From NCBI GenBank assembly GCA_014801785.1, contig JAAVDN010000006.1, positions 26,511 to 75,168 of the forward strand: a stretch of DNA of 48,658 bases. The letters run 5' to 3'. Positions 24,688 through 34,000 of this stretch are shown here, piece after piece. A program made the translations under genes and the position numbers. The notes beneath the pieces are model-generated. The model did not search any database. It saw only the letters and a program-made list of their open reading frames with translations, and was not told the DNA's origin. The stretch comes from Bacteroides sp. (GTDB taxonomy: Bacteria > Bacteroidota > Bacteroidia > Bacteroidales > Muribaculaceae). Each line of letters opens with the position of its first letter. The first letter of the stretch is position 1.

Positions 24688-27609
24688 TTGACAATCGGAG
24701 TACCTCTGCAATATCCTTTTACCGATTTCCATGAAAAACTCCATAATCAACCGCTCTCTGCCTCCATCAAGCCCTTCTTCCGGCATCTCCTCCTATGTTT
24801 GATAATTTTGATGACGGTGACAGCCTGTGATGACCGAAAGGAGGTCAGCATAGGGATTTCGCAATGCAGTTCCGACGACTGGCGTTCGAAAATGAACGAT
24901 GAGTTGCTTCTCGAACTCAGTCAGCATCCGGAAGTGGAGGCGGAGATACTGTCGGCCGAAGACAGCAATGAGAAACAGATAGCGGATATACGCCATTTCA
25001 TAGATAGCGACGTCGATGTCCTGATAGTCTCTCCACGCGAGGCGGAGGCTATCACCCCGGTCATTGCGGAGGCCCGCAAGAAAGGAATCAAGGTCCTGAC
25101 ATTTGACCGGGAGACTGTCGGAGAAAGCTACGATAACTTCTACGGCGCAGACAACCATGCTATCGGAATGGGAGTTGCCCGTTATCTGAAAAAAAGGCGT
25201 CAGGAACGCGGCTCCCTCGCTCCTCTTGAAATCCTGGAGGTCCGTGGACTCGACGAATCGACTCCCACTCGTGGACGCCATTCCGGATTTATGGAGGAAT
25301 TGGGCGGAGACACGGATATACATCTCGTCGCAAGCATATCGTCGGACTGGACAGACGGACCGACTGAGCGAATGGTCGATTCAGTATTGCGACTTTATCC
25401 GGAGATTAACACGATCTATGCCCATAATGACCGAATGGGTCTGGCGGCTCGCAAAGCCGCCGACAAACTCGGGCGCCGGGATATATTCATAATAGGAATA
25501 GATGCCGCTCCCTCCATAGGTCTGGCGGGAGTGGAATCCGGACAACTGGACGCCACTTTTCTCTACCCTACCGAAGGAGGGAAGCTGTTGCGTCAGGCTA
25601 TAGGGATGGCAAGAGGGGAGAGCTATCCCCGGCGTCAGATTTCGCAGACCGTCATGCCGGTCGATTCCACTAATGTCCGTCTGATGCGCTTCTCCTCGGA
25701 GGCTCTCAGCGAGTCTGTCGAACAGGCGAAAGGGTTGTCGAGCCGAATAGCTTCATTTTCACGGTCGAAGAATCTGATGCAGACTTTGCTCTGGGTCGGT
25801 TTCGGACTTCTTGTCATAGCTGCCGGAGTCCTCTTCCTTATCCTGCGCCTTTATTGGGCCAGACAGCGCAGCCAGGCCCAGCTTGCCGCAAGCAACGAGG
25901 AGTTACGTCGTCAGAAAGATGATCTTTCGCATCTCAATGACAAGCTTAAATCGCAGACTGAGGAGCTACGGAATCTGAACAGCCAGCTGAATGAGGCGAC
26001 CACATCGAAGCTGACATTCTTCACCAATGTCTCCCATGACCTGCGGACCCCCCTGACCCTTATCTCGGCCCCTGTGGAGGCATTGAAGGAATCATCTTCA
26101 CTGACCGTCAACGAAAAGGCTCTTCTTGACATAGCTGCCAAAAATATCCGTATTCTCAAGCGGCTCATAAACCAGATACTTGATTTTCAGAAATTCGACA
26201 GCGGTAAATTACGCCTGGAACTCAGCCGCTTCGATATAATCGGGGCTGTCAGGGAATGGGCTGATTCGTTCCGCAGTCCGGCGCGCCAGAAGGATATCAG
26301 GCTTACTCTTGAAATAATCCCGCAGCAGATGGAAGGAGAGAACCTCCCGGTGACGGCCGACCGCGAGAAACTCGAACGTGTCTTCTTCAATCTGATGAGC
26401 AATGCTTTCCGGTTCACTCCCCCCAACGGAGGGATAACCATACGTCTCGATCTTACCAATCCGGACAACATCCACCTATCCATCGCCGATACAGGAAAGG
26501 GGATTCCTGCCGATATGGTTCCTCATCTGTTCGAGCGCTTTTTCCAGGGCCGGGAAGGGAAGGCCGGAGGAAGCGGCATAGGTCTTGCCGTGGTCAAATC
26601 CTTTGTTGAACTTCACGGGGGAAGCGTCGGTGTCGAATCTTCAGAGGGGAGGGGAGCGGTGTTCAGCTTTGAGATACCGCGTGTCTGTGGCGAACCGTTC
26701 AGGGAAGAGGTTGTTTCCGGCAATGAAGAACTTGAAAAGGAGGTGAAAATCGAGACCTCAAGTGTCGAACTGCCGCCGGAAGAGGAGCCTGACGCGACAA
26801 AACCGACCTTGCTTGTCGTTGATGACAATGAGGATATGCGTCTGCTGTTGCGCGGGTTGCTGTCTGACAGATGGCAGGTGCTGACCGCTCCTGACGGGGA
26901 GAGTGCCATACGCCTTGCCAACCGTTATGTCCCCGACTGCATCCTCTGCGATGTCATGATGCCCGGTATAGATGGACTGGAGGTCACGCGAAGACTCAAA
27001 TCCGACAGTATAACGAACCATATACCCATTCTTCTGCTGACGGCCTGCGCTCTTGACGAGCAACGGGCCGACGGTTATGAATCTGGCGCCGACGCCTATC
27101 TTCCGAAACCGTTCGACCGTCGTGTTCTGCTCTCCCGGGTTGAATCTCTTCTGGCGAACCGTCGTCGGATAGAGGAACGTTTCCGCGAGGTCGCCACTGC
27201 ATCCGAGAGCGGCAAAGGGAAGAAAGGCGCCGCACCGGAGAAACGGGTCAGTGCCGATCCATTCTCTGAACTTGATTCGCGGTTCTACAGGGATTTCGTC
27301 GCTATGGTGGAGAAGGATATGGGCGACCCCGAACTGAGTGTCGAGGAGATGGCCTCGCGTATGGGGATGAGCCGCGTGCAACTCTACCGGAAGATGAAAG
27401 CCTTGACAAATTATTCCCCTGCCGATCTCCTGCGCCTTTTCCGGCTCCGACGCGCAAAGGAGATACTTGCCTCCAGCGACGCCCTGACGGTTGCCGAGGT
27501 CGCTTATCAGGTCGGTTTCTCTTCTCCGAGCTATTTCTCCAAATGTTTCCGCGAGCAGTTTGGGGAACTTCCCTCCGATTGGCAGGGAAGAACCTCGCGA
27601 ATCTCCTGA
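24688..27609 (+). CDS. Hybrid two-component sensor/regulator with fructose-type periplasmic binding domain
   Basis: One 973-residue protein spans sensing to transcription. A membrane segment (about 32-46, ending TVTAC, which also looks like a lipobox) precedes a LacI/PBP-type sugar-binding domain (about 52-345). A transmembrane helix at about 365-390 and a coiled coil (400-437) lead to the histidine kinase (FFTNVSHDLRTPL, phospho-His450; ATPase box DTGKGIP and GSGIGLAVV). The receiver has VVDDNED, phospho-Asp755 in CDVMMPG, and Lys807 in LPKPF. An AraC-type HTH (about 865-970) ends the protein. The PBP-type input, rather than a Y_Y_Y propeller, is that of the fructose-sensing BT1754 regulator. 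The start appears to be TTG 24688; no in-frame ATG precedes the membrane segment. It sits between the GH32 operon and susC and probably controls both. Confidence 0.93.
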   Translation: MTIGVPLQYPFTDFHEKLHNQPLSASIKPFFRHLLLCLIILMTVTACDDRKEVSIGISQCSSDDWRSKMNDELLLELSQHPEVEAEILSAEDSNEKQIADIRHFIDSDVDVLIVSPREAEAITPVIAEARKKGIKVLTFDRETVGESYDNFYGADNHAIGMGVARYLKKRRQERGSLAPLEILEVRGLDESTPTRGRHSGFMEELGGDTDIHLVASISSDWTDGPTERMVDSVLRLYPEINTIYAHNDRMGLAARKAADKLGRRDIFIIGIDAAPSIGLAGVESGQLDATFLYPTEGGKLLRQAIGMARGESYPRRQISQTVMPVDSTNVRLMRFSSEALSESVEQAKGLSSRIASFSRSKNLMQTLLWVGFGLLVIAAGVLFLILRLYWARQRSQAQLAASNEELRRQKDDLSHLNDKLKSQTEELRNLNSQLNEATTSKLTFFTNVSHDLRTPLTLISAPVEALKESSSLTVNEKALLDIAAKNIRILKRLINQILDFQKFDSGKLRLELSRFDIIGAVREWADSFRSPARQKDIRLTLEIIPQQMEGENLPVTADREKLERVFFNLMSNAFRFTPPNGGITIRLDLTNPDNIHLSIADTGKGIPADMVPHLFERFFQGREGKAGGSGIGLAVVKSFVELHGGSVGVESSEGRGAVFSFEIPRVCGEPFREEVVSGNEELEKEVKIETSSVELPPEEEPDATKPTLLVVDDNEDMRLLLRGLLSDRWQVLTAPDGESAIRLANRYVPDCILCDVMMPGIDGLEVTRRLKSDSITNHIPILLLTACALDEQRADGYESGADAYLPKPFDRRVLLSRVESLLANRRRIEERFREVATASESGKGKKGAAPEKRVSADPFSELDSRFYRDFVAMVEKDMGDPELSVEEMASRMGMSRVQLYRKMKALTNYSPADLLRLFRLRRAKEILASSDALTVAEVAYQVGFSSPSYFSKCFREQFGELPSDWQGRTSRIS

Positions 27610-27668
27610 TAATCTCCGAAACGGGGTCGGGAAGATGATGATAAGATTGATATTCAGGAAAATAAAGA

Positions 27669-27796
27669 ACGTTAACGTATTGATGCAGTAAATGTTATTC
27701 CTGTTACAAGGTATGCTTCAGACGTTACATTGAACAGATTTTTACATCAGAAGTAAGGATTTTTTTATTAAAGGCTGTTAATGAAGACTAATTTTG
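27669..27796 (+). promoter_or_regulatory. susC promoter region with 21-bp-spaced half-sites
   Basis: TAATTTTG at 27789-27796 is a good -7 box; the -33 (TTTA, 27764-27767) is weak, as expected for an activator-dependent promoter. Upstream, GTTACA occurs at 27703-27708 and 27724-27729, exactly 21 bp apart in direct orientation. A 10-bp palindrome ACGTTAACGT lies at 27669-27678. I infer control by the upstream hybrid sensor. The leader to susC is about 100 nt. Nothing else is visible in this 293-bp gap. Confidence 0.5.
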
Positions 27797-27902
27797 CAGT
27801 CGAAAGCCGGACTCGGTATCGGAGGTGTCTTCTCCACGGAGATGATCCTTTTAGAGAGGAACGGCGCAAGGATTTGTAAAATCATTTTCAACAACCTATA
27901 AC

Positions 27903-30900
27903 ATGAAAAAATTCCTTGTGTGGCTGATGCTGCTGACCCTTGGAGTGGCAGTGCAGGCCCAGACAATCAAAGTTCAGGGAAGCGTGCTTGACGCCTCAGA
28001 CGGCGAGCCGCTGATCGGAGCGACGGTAGCAGCGCTCCACAATCCCTCCCTTGGCGTTGCCACTGACCTTGACGGCGCCTTCACCATCGAAGTTCCGGAA
28101 GGAACGACACTGAAATTCTCATATATAGGCTATCAGACCGCCGAGCTTCCCGCTGAAGCGAGCATGACGGTTCGCCTGACTTCCGACTCGCAGATTCTCG
28201 ACGATGTTGTCGTTGTCGGTTATCAGACTGTCCGCAAGGCCGACCTGACCGGTTCAGTCGCAGTCATGAACATGAAGCAACCCCTTTCGGAAAACTCCGG
28301 AAACGTCATGAGCTCCATGGCAGGTCGTATGCCCGGCGTCAATGTCGTTCCTGATGCCGCTCCCGGTGGTACGGGTTCGATACGCGTCCGTGGTATGTCA
28401 ACGGCCAATTCCTCCAATGACCCCCTCTATATTATTGATGGTGTCCCGACCGACAACATCAACATGATCAACCCCTCCGACATCGAGACGATGCAGGTAT
28501 TGAAAGATGCAGCCTCCGCCTCAATCTACGGATCGCGAGCCGCCAACGGTGTCGTCATCATCACTACCAAGCATGGCAAGGGAGACCGCCTGAGCGTAAA
28601 CGTCAACTATGCGATCTCGGCAGCCAATACCGCCAAGCGTTACGAGATGCTCAACCCGACCGAATGGGGACAGGCATACTGGACCGCCGCCGCCAATTCC
28701 CATATCACTCCACAGCATATCCTTTACGGCAACGGCGCTACTCCACAGCTGACACAGTTCGTAGACGGCAACCCCAACTTCCCGACCACCTACACCGACT
28801 GGCAGGATGAAATCTACCGTACAGCCTGGACAAACAACCTGACCGCTTCCGTTTCCAATAATACCGACAAATCCTCGACCCTCTTCTCGGTCAACTACAT
28901 CAACCAGCAGGGAGTCGTCAAGAAGACCTACTACGAGCGTTTCTCGGCCCGACTCAACAGCCGTTATGACATCGGCAACTATGTCACCGTCGGCGAGAAC
29001 CTCGCCATAGCCCGCTGGAGTGACCACGGAATGGGCGATGCCGGCGACCGCGGTCTCCCCTTCACTGCAATGGCCCAGCACCCGGCCCTCCCCGTCACCG
29101 GTCTCAACGGCGACTGGATGCGTCCCCTCTCACTCATCAAATCTGACCTTGCCAACCCTGTCCAGTCCCTCGCCCTCGCTGAGGATAACGACCACACATC
29201 CTGGCGCATTCTCGGAAACGCTTTCATCGAAGTCCGTCCCGTTCTCGAAGGGCTGACGCTCAAATCTAATATCGGTATCGAGCATTCGCAGTATTTCAAT
29301 AAGGACCTCGGTCGCTCGGTGAACCCCTCAGACCTCAATTCGGTCTTCGGAGCATACGGTCAGGGTGACACCTGGACCTGGACCAACACCGCCAATTATG
29401 CAAATACATTCAACGACCGCCATCATGTCAGCGCTCTCTTCGGAGTCGAAGCCATCGGTTACACTTTCAAGGATCTGACAGGAAAGCGTTATGACTATCC
29501 TTTCGAGGATTCCGACTTCATGCAGGTCGGTTCCGGCACGGGTGTCACTCAGGAGGCCGGCGGAGGAAAGAGCCAGTGGGCTGTCTTCTCCATCTTCGGA
29601 AAGGCTGATTATAACTATGATGACCGCTATCTCGCATCGTTCACCATCCGCCGCGACTCCAACTCCCGTTTCGCAAAGAAACATCGCGGCGGCACCTTCC
29701 CCGCATTCTCTCTCGCATGGCGTCCCACGGCTGAAAGCTTCTTCCCGCAGAACGAGGTGCTGACCGACCTGAAGGTCCGCTACTCATGGGGACAGAACGG
29801 TAACGCCAATATCCCGCCCCTCTATCCGACATATTCCACATATATCTTCAACACCGGTAACGGCGCCTACGATATCGCCGGCACCAATGCCTCCACCACA
29901 GCAGGCATAACCCTCGCCGCAACCGGCAATCCCGACCTGACATGGGAGACGACAACCCAGAACAATATCGGTCTCGATATGCAGTTCTTCGGCGGAGCAC
30001 TCAATCTGACGGCCGACTACTATATCAAGAAGACGCGTGATATGCTGACAATTCCGCCGGCGCTCGACGTAGCTGGTGAGAACGCTGCCAAATGGCTCAA
30101 CACAGGCGATATGCGCAACACCGGTTGGGAAATCAGCCTCGGATATGTCTCTCCCCGATACGGAGATTTCTCCTGGAACGGCACCTTCAATATCTCGCAG
30201 TATAAGAACAAGCTCGAACGTCTCAACAACCAGCAGGAATATATCGGAGGGGACTGGCGTCTGATTCCCGGTCAGCCGATGGGTGTCTATTATGGATATG
30301 TCTGCGACGGAATCTTCCAGAACAACGCTGAAGTGGCCAACCACGCCTATCAGCCCGGCGCGGCTCCCGGACGCCTTATCTTCCGCGACCTCAACAACGA
30401 CGGCGAGATTACCGACCTTGACCGCTGCATCATCGGCGACCCGAATCCGGATATCAGCCTCGGCCTCAACCTGGCCTTCAACTACAAGGACTTCACTCTC
30501 GACATGTTCTTTGCCGGAGACTTCGGCTTCGACATCGTCAACCACATGAAGCGCCAGCTGACCTCGATGAACTACGGTGTGCAGGACACTAACCGCGGTC
30601 GCGACATTCTCAACGCCTGGACTCCCTCAAACACAGACACCGATATCCCGGCCCTCTCGCTGACCGACGACAACAACGAAGCCCGTTTCTCCAGCTACTA
30701 TGTCGAGGATGGCTCCTACCTCAAGATGAAGTATATCAAGCTATCCTACAATCTCCCCTCCCGGATTCTCGAATCCTGGGGATGCAAAGGAGCAAGCGTC
30801 TTCGGACAGGTCGAGAATGTCTTCACCATCACCAAATACAAAGGACTTGATCCTGAACTTCTTCCCGGCGAATATGGCGTGCGCCTTGACAACGGAGCCT

Positions 30901-30947
30901 ATCCCCGTTCGCGCACCTTCACCCTGGGCGTAAATCTTCAGTTCTAA
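27903..30947 (+). CDS. SusC-like TonB-dependent outer-membrane transporter
   Basis: This is the import pore for fructan oligosaccharides, working with the SusD-like lid encoded next. The 1014 residues comprise a signal peptide (about 1-19), a carboxypeptidase-regulatory-like domain (VQGSVLDASDGEPLIGATV, about 24-100), the SusC linker LDDVVVVGYQTVRKADLTGSV, a plug domain with RVRGMSTANSSNDPLYIIDG and GSRAANGVVIITTK, and a beta-barrel ending in ...FTLGVNLQF with the C-terminal aromatic residue required for barrel assembly. Length is normal. Substrate comes from context: a GH32 on each side, a fructose-type sensor and fructokinase. SusD follows after 24 bp. Confidence 0.95.
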   Translation: MKKFLVWLMLLTLGVAVQAQTIKVQGSVLDASDGEPLIGATVAALHNPSLGVATDLDGAFTIEVPEGTTLKFSYIGYQTAELPAEASMTVRLTSDSQILDDVVVVGYQTVRKADLTGSVAVMNMKQPLSENSGNVMSSMAGRMPGVNVVPDAAPGGTGSIRVRGMSTANSSNDPLYIIDGVPTDNINMINPSDIETMQVLKDAASASIYGSRAANGVVIITTKHGKGDRLSVNVNYAISAANTAKRYEMLNPTEWGQAYWTAAANSHITPQHILYGNGATPQLTQFVDGNPNFPTTYTDWQDEIYRTAWTNNLTASVSNNTDKSSTLFSVNYINQQGVVKKTYYERFSARLNSRYDIGNYVTVGENLAIARWSDHGMGDAGDRGLPFTAMAQHPALPVTGLNGDWMRPLSLIKSDLANPVQSLALAEDNDHTSWRILGNAFIEVRPVLEGLTLKSNIGIEHSQYFNKDLGRSVNPSDLNSVFGAYGQGDTWTWTNTANYANTFNDRHHVSALFGVEAIGYTFKDLTGKRYDYPFEDSDFMQVGSGTGVTQEAGGGKSQWAVFSIFGKADYNYDDRYLASFTIRRDSNSRFAKKHRGGTFPAFSLAWRPTAESFFPQNEVLTDLKVRYSWGQNGNANIPPLYPTYSTYIFNTGNGAYDIAGTNASTTAGITLAATGNPDLTWETTTQNNIGLDMQFFGGALNLTADYYIKKTRDMLTIPPALDVAGENAAKWLNTGDMRNTGWEISLGYVSPRYGDFSWNGTFNISQYKNKLERLNNQQEYIGGDWRLIPGQPMGVYYGYVCDGIFQNNAEVANHAYQPGAAPGRLIFRDLNNDGEITDLDRCIIGDPNPDISLGLNLAFNYKDFTLDMFFAGDFGFDIVNHMKRQLTSMNYGVQDTNRGRDILNAWTPSNTDTDIPALSLTDDNNEARFSSYYVEDGSYLKMKYIKLSYNLPSRILESWGCKGASVFGQVENVFTITKYKGLDPELLPGEYGVRLDNGAYPRSRTFTLGVNLQF

Positions 30948-30971
30948 CATTCCTTACCTGAAAAATCAATA

Positions 30972-32636
30972 ATGAAACTCCAGCATAAAATCATATCCCG
31001 CGCGCTGCTCGCAGCCGCGATTCTGGGAGGGGCCTCTTCGTTGACAAGTTGCAGCGATATGCTCGACACCACCCCCCAGGGACAGTTCACCGAAAACCAG
31101 CTGACCGAGGATGAGGTCACGGATCTCATGACCGGAGCATACGCCTCTCTCCTCTGCCATTTCTTCGGCAACAACGAATCCTTCGCCGGTCCTATCAACA
31201 ACTGGGTCTTTGATGTGCGCTCCGATGACGCCTACAAAGGGGGCGGCGGTGTGACGATGGAGGGATATATCCATCAGCTTGAAGTCGGCAATGTTCAGTC
31301 GAACAATGATGTCATCAACTTCAAATGGCGCAACAACTATTATTCCATCGCCCGTTGCAACGCTGCTATCCGTGCGGTTCAGAACGCAGACAACCTGGAA
31401 GGCAAGGAGGCCTTGGTCGGAGAACTCAAAACCCTCCGCGCTTACTTCTGGTTCGATCTTTACCGCATCTTCGAGAAATTCCCCTTCTTCACGGAGGAAA
31501 CGGAGAATCCGAGTGAGGTGCGCGCCGATGCGGTCAGCCGTCCGCAGATTGTAGAGGCCATCAAGCAGGACCTCCGTGACGCTTACCGCGTGATGCCCGA
31601 GAGCCAGGGAGACCCCGGACGCTTCAACAAGTATGTCGCCGCCGCTCTGCTGGCGAAGGTAGACCTCTTCACCTCCTCCTGGGCCGAGGCTGAGGAATAT
31701 GCCGGATATGTCATCAGCTCCGGAAAATATTCTCTCTATCCCAACTTCCTGGATATGTCGAAGCCGGAATACAACAATCAGTATGAGTCAGTGCTCGCAA
31801 TCCAGTTCAGCTCCGCCAACTCCCCGGCCCAGTATAACTATTCGAACTGTCTGAACTGCACCTACTCCGAGGGAAACCTCTACGGCAACGGGGATGACTT
31901 CTATCTCGCATCTCAGAATCTGGTCAATGCTTTCCGCACCGATGCCAACGGTCTTCCCCTGTTCGATACCTTCAATGATGAGGATATCAACTCCGCAAGT
32001 TACGCAGGAAACGTTGATCCCCGCCTCGACTTCACCGTCGGACGTATCGGAATGCCCTGGCGCTCTTATGAATACAATTTGAACTGGTGTCGCGAATATG
32101 ACCTATATGGGGAATACTCCGGAAAGAAACCTTATCCTTCTCCCGACAGTCCTTATGTCGAGGTCGGTATCGTTCCCTGGGGCGCAAGCTCGCTCAACTG
32201 CCTGCTGATCCGTTATGCCGATGTCATGCTTATGAAGGCTGAGGCGCTTGTCGAACAAAACAAGAACCTTGAGGAGGCCCGAGAGCTTGTCAATCAGATC
32301 CGCCGTCGCGCTGCCCGTTCGGTCGATGCTTCCTACACTCCTGTTGACTGCAATCCGATGGTTGCCAACTATGCCGTCGGGGAATATCCCGCCGGCTGGA
32401 ATCAGGATTACGCCCGCAAGGCAGTCCGCCATGAACGTCGTGTGGAACTCGCAATGGAGGGTCACCGTTGGTTCGACCTTGTCCGCTGGGGAATCGCCGT
32501 CGAGACTGTCAACGAATATTACCGCACTGAGGTCGCCAAGCGCTCCTACTATACCGGCGCCCATCTCTCCGAGAAGGATCTCTTCTTCCCCATCCCGCTC
32601 AACCAGCTTGACAACGCGGGAGATCTTTACAAGTAA
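30972..32636 (+). CDS. SusD-like outer-membrane lipoprotein
   Basis: The 554-residue surface lipoprotein binds glycan and caps the SusC pore. The lipoprotein signal ends SSLTSCSD with Cys27 as the lipidated residue. Features of the RagB/SusD fold are visible: the N-terminal helical TPR region (TEDEVTDLMTGAYASL, YYSIARCNAAIRAV, ALVGELKTLRAYFWFDLYRIF) and the C-terminal signature RRVELAMEGHRWFDLVRWGIAVE, followed by LFFPIPLNQLDNAG. Length and order are normal. It is co-transcribed with susC. A hairpin 13 bp after the stop may reduce expression of the genes that follow. Confidence 0.95.
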   Translation: MKLQHKIISRALLAAAILGGASSLTSCSDMLDTTPQGQFTENQLTEDEVTDLMTGAYASLLCHFFGNNESFAGPINNWVFDVRSDDAYKGGGGVTMEGYIHQLEVGNVQSNNDVINFKWRNNYYSIARCNAAIRAVQNADNLEGKEALVGELKTLRAYFWFDLYRIFEKFPFFTEETENPSEVRADAVSRPQIVEAIKQDLRDAYRVMPESQGDPGRFNKYVAAALLAKVDLFTSSWAEAEEYAGYVISSGKYSLYPNFLDMSKPEYNNQYESVLAIQFSSANSPAQYNYSNCLNCTYSEGNLYGNGDDFYLASQNLVNAFRTDANGLPLFDTFNDEDINSASYAGNVDPRLDFTVGRIGMPWRSYEYNLNWCREYDLYGEYSGKKPYPSPDSPYVEVGIVPWGASSLNCLLIRYADVMLMKAEALVEQNKNLEEARELVNQIRRRAARSVDASYTPVDCNPMVANYAVGEYPAGWNQDYARKAVRHERRVELAMEGHRWFDLVRWGIAVETVNEYYRTEVAKRSYYTGAHLSEKDLFFPIPLNQLDNAGDLYK

Positions 32637-32648
32637 AACTTTATAAAC

Positions 32649-32681
32649 GGAAAGGGAAGCGACAACCGCCGCTTCCCTTCC
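32649..32681 (+). other. Hairpin between susD and the glycan-binding protein gene
   Basis: GGAAAGGGAAGCG (32649-32661) pairs with CGCTTCCCTTCC (32670-32681), with one bulged A and an 8-nt loop. No T-run follows. It probably acts as an mRNA processing or stability element or partial terminator that sets the susCD to downstream ratio. Confidence 0.6.
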
Positions 32682-32699
32682 CACCGACAACTCAGAACA

Positions 32700-33890
32700 A
32701 TGGCTAATATAAAGAATATATTCCGCCTTTCGGCCGCATCTCTTCTCTGTCTGGCGGCTGTCGCCTGCTCCGATGTCAAATATGAGGAGCCCGCGAATCT
32801 TCCGACTGCGACAGGATTGACAACCTCCGTCAGCGGGCGCAGCGTCACCCTCTCCTGGAATCTTCCCGCAGGAGAGATCGCAGGAGTGACTATCATCCGG
32901 AACGCCGACTTCAACACTGCCATCAATCTTGCGGGACGTGTCACAAATTACACTCTCCGTTCCCAACCGATGGATCAGGAGCTGACCTACACGGTCAAGG
33001 TCCGGTATGCCGACGGAACTGTTTCGGAAGGAATATCGGTAAATGCTACGGTTCCGTACATAGCTCCCAAGATGGGGTATCTGCTGACGGCCTCTTCCGC
33101 TTCCGCTCTTCCCGATGATGACGAACGCGCCGCCGCAGAATGGTTCGCAACTCAGCAGAATGCGGAGTTCGTCACTGTCTCACAATTATCTACGGTCGAT
33201 CCCGACATTATGCCCGTAATATGGATTGAGATTGACCGCGAGGGACTCCCGATGGGTTGGGAGAATCTTCCTGCCGAATTTATCTCGACTGAGACCCTCG
33301 ATGCCCTCAAAGCATACAGCGCCAATGGCGGAAATCTATATCTCTCGACTTTTGCCACTCAGCTCACCGTTCCTCTTGGATTTGTTCCCGATAATATGGC
33401 CCCAACGGTCTATGGCAACGGAGCAGGGGGAGAGGGTTCGGATGTCTGGGTCATAAATCCTCATCTCGGAGTAGACTTCAATAATAATTCCTCCGAGCAG
33501 GGATACTATGACCGCGCATATCATGAAGTCTTCAAAGGTATCACTCTGGAGGACCCCAATAATTACGGCTATTCGACCGTGCCCCTTATCGGACCGGGTC
33601 ACCGTGAGGACCACAACTGCCTTTGGGACTGCAATATCTACGGCAAAGGCTCTGAGCGTGATGTCATCCGCAACTTCGAGGTCCTGACCAACTCAATGGT
33701 GCTTGCTACCTGGGGACATGTGCGTGACCACTGTGTCGCCGGCCTGGTCGATTTCTTCGCCACTCCGAATCATGGACGTTGTGTCGCGATGGGACTCGCC
33801 GCCTACGAGTGGAACCAGAACTCAGGCAATAATATATATCAACGCAACGTTGAGATACTGACTGCCAATATTCTGGACTATCTTAAGTAA
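32700..33890 (+). CDS. Surface glycan-binding lipoprotein (DUF4960-like)
   Basis: The gene holds the SusE/F position directly after susD and most likely encodes the cell-surface fructan-binding protein. The lipoprotein signal ends AAVACSD, with Cys23. An N-terminal fibronectin-type III-like domain (ATGLTTSVSGRSVTLSWNLP, about 38-120) is followed by a larger domain (about 125-396, MGYLLTASSASALPDDDERAA, ending ILTANILDYLK). The second domain resembles DUF4960, found in the same place in fructan loci such as BT1761. Aromatic residues usable for sugar stacking are frequent, but I cannot assign a binding site. Signature-based confidence is moderate; position-based confidence is high. Confidence 0.8.
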   Translation: MANIKNIFRLSAASLLCLAAVACSDVKYEEPANLPTATGLTTSVSGRSVTLSWNLPAGEIAGVTIIRNADFNTAINLAGRVTNYTLRSQPMDQELTYTVKVRYADGTVSEGISVNATVPYIAPKMGYLLTASSASALPDDDERAAAEWFATQQNAEFVTVSQLSTVDPDIMPVIWIEIDREGLPMGWENLPAEFISTETLDALKAYSANGGNLYLSTFATQLTVPLGFVPDNMAPTVYGNGAGGEGSDVWVINPHLGVDFNNNSSEQGYYDRAYHEVFKGITLEDPNNYGYSTVPLIGPGHREDHNCLWDCNIYGKGSERDVIRNFEVLTNSMVLATWGHVRDHCVAGLVDFFATPNHGRCVAMGLAAYEWNQNSGNNIYQRNVEILTANILDYLK

Positions 33891-33897
33891 TTTCAAC

Positions 33898-33989
33898 CCT
33901 TTTTACAGACTTCATACATCCTTTTTACAGACTTAATACATAAGGCAGTCTCCGGATAGTCAGGTCAAATCCTCCTGTTGTCCGGAGAC
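33898..33989 (+). repeat. Two 22-bp tandem repeats and a hairpin before the second GH32 gene
   Basis: CCTTTTTACAGACTT(C/A)ATACAT occurs at 33898-33919 and 33920-33941 with one mismatch. It is followed by GTCTCCGGA/TCCGGAGAC (33948-33956 and 33981-33989), a perfect 9-bp stem with a 24-nt loop that ends 11 bp before the GH32 start codon. This could control translation or processing of the GH32 message. Confidence 0.65.
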
Positions 33990-34000
33990 ATTTCTAATAT

